22,515 nt of DNA. It comes from Rodentolepis nana. Lineage: Eukaryota; Platyhelminthes; Cestoda; Cyclophyllidea; Hymenolepididae. The position numbers were made by a program, and so were the translations under genes. Below the pieces are notes generated by a model that worked only from the letters and a program-made list of their open reading frames with translations, was not told the DNA's origin and searched no databases. This document shows, piece after piece, positions 1 to 8,084 of the stretch. Within the stretch, counting starts at the first letter, position 1, and the number at the start of each line of letters is the position of its first letter. Location of the stretch: positions 93,914 to 116,428 of the forward strand of contig UZAE01012011.1 in assembly GCA_900617975.1 (NCBI GenBank), given 5' to 3'.

Positions 1-12
1 ACCATGCAGTGA

Positions 13-138
13 CTATTGTTTGGATGAGAGGTCTCGGCGCTCATGACGCAAATGTTCCCTAACGCAATCAGCAACACGGCCGCACTTGATGGCTACGGGA
101 TCAATAGCCATGTTCGAGGGCGCATGAGATTCCTTGGT
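13..138 (-). other. Coding-like fragment of unknown origin
   Basis: The minus strand is open for 41 codons from 138 to 16, with a TAG stop at 15-13 and an internal ATG at 111-109. The predicted peptide is rich in Arg, Cys and His (it contains MAIDPVAIKCGRVADCV and later EHLRHERRDL). Local base composition is clearly more GC- and CpG-rich than the following 800 bases, which makes it look like old coding or mobile-element sequence. I do not recognise a family. It touches the window edge, so the true extent is unknown. It could be a retroelement fragment or chance. Confidence 0.25.
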
Positions 139-957
139 TCATCGATGACAGTGTTGTCTTCTCCACAGCACTAACTGAGACCAACCATATACGTCAAATT
201 GACACCAAAAAAGGACTTTATTTACAATGTTACAATTTACGAACGTACATTAATAAAAGTGTCAGGGAAATAAAGCAGAAATGAATAATATATATTTTAT
301 TTAATAAGGCATTTTACTTATAATAAAATGGTTCAATGAGAAGTTTTCCGATATTTAAATGAGATTATGCTCACAACATTCAAACTATTGATTTAACCAT
401 AAGCGGTTATTCCGCGTTGCTACAGACAAGATCTAGTAGATGTATTTAGCACCGTTGCATTAACATGGGAAAGTGCATTAATTTTGAGATAGGAGTTTCC
501 AACTTCATTGAGAACTATTATGCAGTGCATTATAGCAAAAAACCTTTCAATCGTTCAGTTTCTGGTTTCTAAGCCGTAATTTAAGGTGCACTTCGGATCG
601 AAGCCTCTTTAAAGACACCCCCCCCCTTCATCTTCATCTTCATGACTCAGACGACGAATCTAGACGCTTTGAATGACCTGAGTGAAACACCACTATGGAA
701 ATTATGAACATCCAAGTGTTGATTCACCAAAGAAATGTTTCTTTACTTCCCAATTTAGAATATCAGAGTTGTTCAATATATTGCTCACAAAATATCTTGG
801 CTATGAAGAGTAATAATTAATAACTATATATCATTTTGATATACTTTTTATTACCATGTCATTGATAAAATTTATGTCTGGGATTTTGAAGTGTGAATAT
901 TCCACTCTTTAAATTTATGACATAAGTTGCTCTAAAATCTGGTTTAATGCCTTTCAG
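139..957. other. Non-coding stretch, probably intron or 5' flank
   Basis: This is AT-rich sequence without a supported exon. It holds a C9 run (618-626) followed by a short TCATCT repeat. The last bases, ending TTTCAG at 952-957, are the acceptor of the SEA exon, so at least the right part is intron. The upstream half of the SEA domain and any signal peptide must lie to the left of this or outside the window. Confidence 0.5.
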
Positions 958-3486
958 CTATTCGCTTCAGCGCTAAGTGGCCCTGACCCGGTTCTAAAGA
1001 CTACCATAACTGACTGCAATCTGAAACACTTCGAGAGTACTAAGATAGGTGGAATTGAGGGAGTAAGGGTAAGGGTCTTGCTAAAATTCGACCCCGGTAA
1101 CAATGAAACCGCCTTCAGTGCTGCAAATGTGAGAAGACATCTTGAAACGGCACCAAATTTTCCCGATTTAGTTGGAGGCGATTTCGATGTTGATAAGACT
1201 ATCGTAGTCACTAGTAAGTCTTCCTTTATTTGATTTTCAGCACTAGGGTTTAAAATATTTACAAAGTAAGAAGTCCATTTTCTAAAATTCATATTTCACT
1301 ATTCGTAGTCGGGTTTGAGGAAAATATTTGTTTTAGTTAATGTTTAAGTTCAATATTTTTTATAAAAATATTTGTATATAGGATCTCATTTTCACAAAAT
1401 AGATGTAAATAGGAAGTAGCTTCAGAAAGTGGAGAAAATTTTGTTGATTGGCTCAGTCATAATAATATAGTCCTCCTGAATTCTTCTAGACAAAATATAT
1501 ATACAATGTGCTATTATTAAGTCCATTTCATTAGAGGATCCGATTTTGATATGTCGAGCTTAGCCTTAAATCTTACTGTGCTCAGAGAGGTGGGAAGTGA
1601 AAGTTCGAGATTCCGTTTTGGGAACCACAATTTTCCACAACACGAGTTTTCATTAACTTTGCTTTGCTTTGCTTAGTTTGGGAATTTGGGCTGCATACCC
1701 CCAAGTTGTAACAGGAAAATAAAAGTCGCCTATTGGGAAATTGCAGTATTGATTCTCAGGTCCGAATGCTTGTACTTTACTTTCTCGGGTTCTACATAAT
1801 CTCACATTTCCCTAACCAGATTTCATTCATTTAATAATGGAAGGAGCCATGCATTTGATCGAGGTGGAATCGATCCCATTTTTAGTTTTATACCTGCCAC
1901 ATTTTATCTCTAAATTGTAACTTAATTAGCAAAATTTATATGAATCCAAACAAATTGAAAGCAAAAGTGGTCAACTTGACTGGATTTTTGTTGCCTCCCA
2001 AAGTCTCGTTTCCTTGTGTACCGACTTGGGCTTGAGATTTCTCAAAATAAATCACTATTAAACGGGGAGAGGTGTGAGGTCTTACGAATGTGCTAGTTAT
2101 GTTGTCTTTTAGATTTTGATACTTGCCAAAGTGACATGCACGACTGCTCGCCCTCTGCAACTTGCTCATCTGTTGGCCAAAGCTATGAATGTCGCTGCAA
2201 CAGACTCTACACTGATGGTGGAGACCTTCTTAAAAGGCTTCCAGGACGCGTTTGCTATTGTAAGTCTACTAGTCACGTATGCTCAACTTCAAATATAGAA
2301 ATGCCACCGAATTTGCTATTTCAAAATTTTTGTTAAATCCATGCTTGTCTATACGTTAAAAATTCCCCCCCCCCCAAAGAAATTATTTCATAAACGAAAT
2401 TAATTATTAGAGGGCCGATTTCTGCGTCTAATAGAATTAAATGATTTATATTTAAGCTGTACTTGCTTCTCTAAATAAGGTAAACACGAGCGTGTTGTTG
2501 CCATTATGCCAATTATGGCGTCTTATTTGGAACCATATTTACTTGCTGTGTTTTCGATGAGATCGATCTCTTTGAAGTGCAACTATCTTAGTACTTTGAC
2601 TTAAAAGCGTTAACATGTGGAGCCCCTTCCTTCCCACTTGAGATCAATTAGTTATAAAAAGATTATAGCTATCTTCACTGTTTTACTATTCAACAAGGTT
2701 AAAGCCCCACATATTAATCCCAATATTCTCATTAAAAGTAACTTTTAAGAAAGCCCCCAAATCAGCACATTTCTTTCATAGCTGAGTGTTGATGAAGTCA
2801 ACTATTGAAACCCATGAATCAAATCATCCCCACACACTCCTCGAAATATAGACTGATATCAAAGCCCCGCTTGCCATAATTGCATAATTTATTCTAGGCT
2901 CATAGGCAAGGCTACCGGGAGTAGATAGAAGGATAGCCTGCGGGCCAATTATGTGAGCGTTAGAGTGGAGCTGCAAACATTCATTTATAGGTTGAGTTAT
3001 AGGCGAGAGAAGCGAAACAAGACAGAGGTTGTAATTGCTCACGCATTGACATATGTAACAAGACGCCATACGTTGGAGGTTAGTCCATTGATAGGCGTGG
3101 GGGCTAGATTGGCCTAATTTTATCTTATTTCGCAACCTGGGGGTGCACATTTTACTGTAAATAAGTTGATACTAATGGTAATAATATTAAAAGGGGGCAT
3201 TTATTTTCATTTTGAAGTCTCAAAATATATAAAGACTTTATTAACATTAAGCTAACTGGTTAAGATGAGTCTAAAAAGAGGGTGTGGGTTTTTGGTTGTT
3301 CCAGATAGCTTCAGATCGGGCTTCTTTGTGGGCTGTTTGATAATCCTGCCTGCTACGATAGCAGCATTGGCTTTACTCTTCTACTACCGTCGTTACAAGG
3401 CCAGCAGAGTATGGATCACCCCATCAAACGACGCCTCTGTTTCTATGCAACTGGTCTCTGAACAACATCCCATATACAGCTCCTAG
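958..3486 (+). CDS. SEA-EGF-transmembrane surface protein, 3' part of gene
   Basis: Three exons join in frame: 958-1213, 2113-2259 and 3305-3486 (585 nt, 194 residues plus stop), with GTAAGT donors, TTTAG/TTCCAG acceptors and every internal junction in phase 1. Exon one reads like the C-terminal half of a SEA domain, with the strand motif GVRVRVLLKFD and a helix NVRRHLE. Exon two is an EGF-like module with six cysteines in order (DTC, HDC, ATC, YECRC, VC). Exon three gives a hydrophobic segment (FFVGCLIILPATIAALALLF), a basic stop-transfer YYRRYK and a cytoplasmic tail of about 35 residues ending IYSS. The expected topology is type I with the SEA and EGF modules outside the cell. The G-S autocleavage site of mucin SEA domains is not visible (G-V instead). 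The gene start is outside the window. The domain order resembles membrane-proximal parts of mucins and interphotoreceptor proteoglycans; the exact identity is unknown. Confidence 0.75.
2365..2375. repeat. C11 homopolymer in intron
   Basis: An uninterrupted run of eleven C in the intron between the EGF and transmembrane exons. It is one of about nine poly(C)/poly(G) runs of 9-15 bases in this otherwise AT-rich window. Confidence 0.9.
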
Positions 3487-4415
3487 TTGGCCCGTCCAAG
3501 CAAACAAATTAAGCTCTCTCTCTATTATTAGTCATCCTAACACACCAAACTTGCTTCCTTAACGAAATCATGCTATATAATCTCGGTGACATTACCGCTC
3601 AATCTCGTGTTATTCTGAACAGAAGCCCTCAAAAGCCTATTTGTAGCATGTCGTGTGATTTACTAGGACATTCTGCTTTACAAAGATATTAGGGGTCAAG
3701 TTTATTTTAGCCATAGTGGATGTACCACCAAGTATATCAGTAGCTGGACTCTGGTACCGATAAGTATATCCAAATTTAGACCCACAGCATCTCCTTTTAT
3801 CCCCTTCCTGATATTAAAGCTATCATAATTCGGCCAATCACACTGTTGAACTTCAAATATATACACTGATTAACTTTATATTTAGGTAAAACTGCGCTAA
3901 GATTTAAGGGGGTTAGAACTGTAACTTAATCAAGTCAAGATTACTGTTAGCAGATCGGTAAAACGGCCAGTGGAATGCTCCAACATCTACACCTAGGAGG
4001 CCTTCTGAATGGGAAATTTACATATCCTGTTCGTCTGTTGATGGTATCTGTTTCAACTAAATCATAAAAGCCCAAAATTTTGTCATCATTATTAATGCAT
4101 TCATTATTACCTAAATTGCTTTTTTGATGTTTTGAAATTCATCTTTCGAAGCAATTCATGAACCAAGCCATTAACATTATCAAATCGCTTGCTTCTACAA
4201 TTTCACCTCGGTTTCCTTTTGCAATAACTCTATTTCTTCTCGGTGATATACAATATGACTCTAAGTACCGAACCGCTCTCTAATCAATTCCGTTTATGGG
4301 TAATTATTGTGAAAGAAAAATTATCATTGACAACCTCAAGGATTATCTGCTTCTATATTATCTCCTTTTGTGGCTGCAACCATTCAGTGTGTCCATTTAT
4401 TAGCTCATCGTGGAG

Positions 4416-4708
4416 CTACTTGGCATATTCTAGTTTAGGTTCTTTCATGTGCTCCAAGATGGCAAAATTGAGGTCCTCGTGAGGTCTCGAAGGCGAGTTT
4501 TAAGAACATCATATACGAATTTTGCACTTCTGATGCTAGGCCATTGTGGAAGCACGTGAGTTCCACTTGTTTTCTAGTACAACTGTCCCTAGAGGAAAAA
4601 CAGTGCAATTTCTACGATGTTGGGAGTAAGGAGGTCGTTTTGACAGTGTAGGTCAGAAAGGGCCACCAGGTTGTTGGAGTTCGAATTACAGGCATCGAGA
4701 TCACTAAT
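4416..4708 (-). pseudogene. Decayed coding-like frames, family unknown
   Basis: Reading the minus strand, three short open frames follow one another. The first is 4708-4592 (39 codons, containing NLVALSDLHCQNDLLTPNIV), the second 4611-4438 (58 codons, containing RKQVELTCFHNGLASEVQ), and the third ends at the TAG at 4418-4416 (ending EHMKEPKLEYAK). Their residue mix looks protein-like, and they step from one frame to the next, as expected of a gene or retrocopy broken by small indels. No start codon or splice site explains them. I cannot name the family, and chance is possible. Confidence 0.25.
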
Positions 4709-4940
4709 TTAGGAGTTAGTAAATTGTGGAAATCAGAACCAGGTGGTAGAACTTAAGGCTATAACTTGTAGCTTACACCAACAGAGGCCAGTTTCAAAAA
4801 ATAAGGTTCAAGGAAACGCGTTGGGCAAATTATATTAGGTAGAGTGCGATGGTGCCTGAAGAGGGAAATCTGAGGAGGGGAGGAGATGAGTGGAAGGAGT
4901 ATGGACGGATAAGGATAAGCAGAGTTTGTTTGACCCCCTT

Positions 4941-4958
4941 GGGGGGGAGGGGGGGGGG
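4941..4958 (+). repeat. G7-A-G10 tract with G-quadruplex potential
   Basis: Seven G, one A and ten G, directly preceded by a C5 run (4934-4938) that can pair with it. It ends a purine-rich stretch of about 130 bases on the + strand. The sequence could form a quadruplex or a hairpin; its length is also prone to sequencing error. Confidence 0.8.
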
Positions 4959-5360
4959 TCGAGTAGAGATGTAGCTTTAAATGAGACAAGCAATAAGTTG
5001 AAAAAGGATGTGTTTAAAGAAATATAACATTCACCGATTTTATCTACCATTTCAACATTTACCTTATGTCGTCCAACTTCCATTCCTCTGCATTTCTATT
5101 TGAATATAATTTTAAATATTGAATTTCATTACCGCAATAACCTCCTCTTTTCAACCATATTATTGACTCGTTTCTATTCATTTTCCCCTAAATTTGATTG
5201 AGGCAACTTATTTCGGAGTTAGATATGATATTCAAATATAAAAGTATAAATTAAACAACCAATTGCCACCATCTATCGAGGGAACTAATTGAAGAGGCGA
5301 ACTCGTTTATGCTCACGGTAAAAGGAGATGAGGAGTTGCAGATTAGATGAGTAGGGGTAT

Positions 5361-5694
5361 TATTTATATCAAACGGTAGGCATTTTGATAGTTATCATTG
5401 GCCCTTTAGCTGACTTCGGGCCTCAAAGAGGGGAGGAACATCAAAGTCACAAAAAGTCGAGAGAGGAAACAGAATAGTGATTCGCAGATGTAAAAGAGAC
5501 AGATACAAAGGTAGAGAAGAAGGTAAGATGAGTACTGTGAAGTGCTGGAATATGATATACAGTCGGGTCATGGGAATTTGAAGGCAGAAGTAAACTGCCG
5601 ATTTATAGACCTTTTTGCCGTATGAGTATACGTTGCCCAGGGTGCACCACGTGAAGGTAAGTTAATCGCACACCCCTGTGGGGGGGGGGGGGGG
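5361..5694 (-). mobile_element. Dispersed short retroelement, copy 1
   Basis: About 334 bases aligning end to end with 12443-12765. The best conserved block is 5622-5656, which carries TACGTTGCCCAGGGTGCACC. The end near 5361 (TATTTATATCAAA) and the motif GCCCTTTAG at 5401-5409 are also shared. Read on the minus strand it starts with a C/G homopolymer (G15 on the + strand, 5680-5694) and ends in an A-rich tail, which is why I assign minus orientation. No clean target-site duplication is visible around this copy, so it is probably older than copy 2. No coding capacity is seen; it behaves like a SINE or the 3' end of a LINE. Confidence 0.7.
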
Positions 5695-5977
5695 ATTGCA
5701 AGTAGCTGGAAAGATTTTAGTATAAAAGCACAAGCCTCAGTTATGCTTTGAAGGGTAAGCATTCACTTAAAAGTGAACACAAACACATAGCATAATTTTT
5801 CAACAATAGTGCATAAACGATAATGTGTCTCTAGTAATATTTCGTTGCTTCAAGTTAAGTGTTATTTACTATTAACGTTACCGGAAGTGCACTTATAATA
5901 TAACTTTATGCAATGTAGCATTTTAACAAGATGTTACAATATCTCTTTTAATTTCATTAACCAATTCACACATTTAG

Positions 5978-6159
5978 TGAACCATACCTACGGCGCTTTG
6001 ATTGCAACATTGACTTTGACACCTTTCGTAGTCTGCTCTGTCATGCTCTTCTTCTGGGTGCGAAAGATGGCCTTCCTACGTTTTTGGGTTCTCCCAACAA
6101 GCGAACACTCTGACAAAGGCGATCTAACTGAATTGTCAAAACATGCCTTTTCGGCTTAA
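5978..6159 (+). CDS. Second transmembrane/tail terminal exon
   Basis: A terminal exon that parallels 3305-3486. It follows a pyrimidine-rich acceptor ending ATTTAG (5977), needs the same phase-1 donor, and is the same size (182 nt). It encodes a hydrophobic segment (ALIATLTLTPFVVCSVMLFF), a basic WVRK anchor and a tail of similar length ending HAFSA. Both tails share R-x-W followed by a hydrophobic pair and Pro (RVWITPS versus RFWVLPT). It can be spliced to the EGF exon (2259) in place of the first tail. Alternatively it is the last exon of a tandem gene whose SEA and EGF exons have been lost; I saw none between 3487 and 5977. An ATTAAA lies 126 bases after the stop. Confidence 0.65.
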
Positions 6160-6284
6160 AAGGCCCTTGTGTTTTTCCCACAGTTTTGTGCTTACATGAG
6201 TTTTTTATTGTTCCTTCTCTAGGAACTGATAAATTTATACTTTTTAAACTCCTTTGTAGATGTTTAAGTTATCGTAAATAATCA

Positions 6285-6290
6285 ATTAAA
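6285..6290 (+). promoter_or_regulatory. ATTAAA polyadenylation signal
   Basis: A variant poly(A) signal 126 bases after the stop of the exon at 5978-6159 and 62 bases before the ATG of the ENY2-like gene. It would place the two transcripts very close together. Confidence 0.45.
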
Positions 6291-6351
6291 GCATGCGGGG
6301 TGTTGGGTGACTTGAATTAAATTGATTTTTTGAGGTACTTAGCCTTTCGAA

Positions 6352-6771
6352 ATGAACAAAGAAGATGAGGTCAATTTTCCACTGTGTGGAGGAATTTGTA
6401 ACAAGAAATTAGACGAAGTGATTGTCGATCATGCGTCCGAAATCTTGAAGACGAAAGGAATTAGGCAAATAATTAAAAATTACCTGCCCGAAAAGCTTGA
6501 AGAATGCGGCTGGAACAAACGTATATTTGATGAATGTGTCAAATGGTTAAAGGCCAACACGGCCAGCGGTCATCGAGTTTACTACGGACAGAAAATTAGG
6601 GAAGAATTTAGGGAACCAGATGACGTGGATCCAAAGGAACTAGTTGAACCATTATTGAATTTGGGAATACAATTAATGCCCGAGTGTATTATCCAAGAAA
6701 TTAAGGAACGAATTATCAAAGCACTACATGGAGAAGATGATACTTTTGATTCAGGATTTTGCGCTACCTAG
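6352..6771 (+). CDS. ENY2: ENY2/Sus1-like SAGA and mRNA-export factor
   Basis: An intact single-exon gene of 139 residues. ENY2/Sus1 proteins are small helical adaptors in the SAGA deubiquitinase module and in the TREX-2 complex at nuclear pores. The family pattern is visible: a helix leading to KLEECGW (residues 48-54; human ENY2 has KLIECGW), an aligned Cys at 62, and a C-terminal part with G-x-x-L-M-P (105-110), then EIKERIIKAL, matching the family's P-x-G-x-x-L-V-P and ELLQRI. It is longer than the usual ~100 residues: it has about 30 extra N-terminal residues and an insertion of about 20 around 68-95. An AG (6341-6342) after a T-rich stretch lies 9 bases before the ATG and could be a trans-splice or cis acceptor. 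AATAAA follows the stop at once (6777-6782). The lack of introns could mean a retrocopy. Confidence 0.7.
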   Translation: MNKEDEVNFPLCGGICNKKLDEVIVDHASEILKTKGIRQIIKNYLPEKLEECGWNKRIFDECVKWLKANTASGHRVYYGQKIREEFREPDDVDPKELVEPLLNLGIQLMPECIIQEIKERIIKALHGEDDTFDSGFCAT

Positions 6772-6776
6772 TCCGA

Positions 6777-6782
6777 AATAAA
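6777..6782 (+). promoter_or_regulatory. AATAAA polyadenylation signal of ENY2-like gene
   Basis: A canonical signal beginning six bases after the TAG stop, implying a very short 3' UTR. Confidence 0.6.
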
Positions 6783-8084
6783 TTGATTTGGTTTGAACCG
6801 TGTCAATAATATATACATATTGTTTATTAATTGCATCCTTAACTAGGTGAAGAAATTCGGGAATTGGCAATAATTTATGAAATTAAGTGCTTTATTCTTC
6901 CCTTCTCCATTTGCTCTGTTTTACAAAATACACCCCACATACGCGCCAAAAGTTGGGGAGTGAAATAAGGTAAGTTTACTAGTACTGCAGCGCATCAATG
7001 GAGAAAACAATTTTAAAAGTAAATGGCGTGGGATGTGAGGTTTCTTAGCGATATTCCCTTAACGATATATATATTCATCAGCTGTGCTCCTTTAATCCTA
7101 GTTTATTCAGAGTAGGCGTTTAGTTACTGCATATTCCGGGATCCCACATATTTGAGTTCATGCCTTTGTGAAAAAAGGGAAATGTCATAGACTTCAAATG
7201 TTTTGACTAAAGAATGAAACGACAACCCTTCCGGGCAGTGCTCAGCTGGCTTTTGAACAAATTTATAGCTATCAAATCGATATAATCTTTTCAATATCGA
7301 AACATGAAAATTCATTAATAGAAATTGGAATTCAAATGAATCAAATAGTTAATAATATAATAGATGCAGAAAGGGTAAAAGTCAAAATTTACACCCCTTA
7401 CAGAATAAATGGGCAGCTTTCTAGAATTTTCAACGAATTAAAATAATTCTACAGCTTCTTTTCTTAGTGGAATAGAAGTTTCGGCGAAGTTTGCTCTAAA
7501 TTAAATCACTATGACCATTGTAATATTAAACAATGAAAAAGACATAAAGGAAATAGAGATTAATCCCGAATAATAGAAAATCGAAATACCAAATTTCCCT
7601 TAATACACTTTTTGGTATTAAGTTTCGCGGCTATAAATTCCATTTGGACCTTTTAATGTCAAAGTGCGAGATTTAAATAAAACTTTTATACAAACTTTGA
7701 TAAAATCATTATTATTAGTTACCATGAACAATGTGGATAATAAATTAAATGAGATGAGTAAAGATAGTTAACAGCTAGAAATGGTGGTGCATTTAAAACT
7801 ATCTATTTCATTGTAGATAGTCAACCCCTTTTAAAGTGTAATAAATAAATAAAACACAGATAAACTTATAAATTAATTTTTTTAATCTGATATGATGTTT
7901 CTAATGTACAATTGCTTTTCAAATATGTGCAAAAATTGAACTTAAATGCAAATCAAATAATAATGAAGTCGAACAAAACAATGAAAGTAGAATTAAAATT
8001 AAATAAAATTTAGGTCAAATAAAGCCTTTATTTTTTGAGATAAAGAGAACATACTAATAATGATGTAATTTCATAAATCTAAAG
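6783..8084. other. Intergenic, AT-rich
   Basis: Nothing firmly supported. A 63-codon minus-strand frame (7315-7124, containing CPEGLSFHSLVKTFEVYD) has an ATG and stop but no recognisable family or regulatory context. Toward 8084 the sequence is very AT-rich and probably includes the promoter of the first SENP gene. Confidence 0.5.

Larger units (their letters stand above)
3487..5360. other. Intergenic or intron stretch with decayed sequence
   Basis: No complete exon is supported here. If the exon at 5978 is an alternative last exon, this is intron; otherwise it is the 3' flank. It contains an 18-base word (3560-3577) that recurs at 13699-13716, minus-strand coding-like frames (4416-4708) and a strongly purine-rich block (4840-4975) ending in a long G run. 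Confidence 0.5.

Noticed and set aside
954..1292. 112-codon minus-strand open frame
   Set aside because: It lies over the SEA-like exon, which has proper splice sites and matching phases on the + strand. The minus frame is its shadow.
4660..4700. tRNA-like GAGTTCGAATTA
   Set aside because: No cloverleaf can be drawn around it and no A box lies at the right distance.
4759..5083. Two overlapping minus-strand frames rich in Pro
   Set aside because: The Pro runs come from translating the G-rich tract at 4941-4958, and there is no recognisable domain or splice context.
5568..5762. Minus-strand frame containing a Pro run
   Set aside because: It is internal to the dispersed element. The equivalent frame in copy 2 is not conserved in reading, so it is not a gene.
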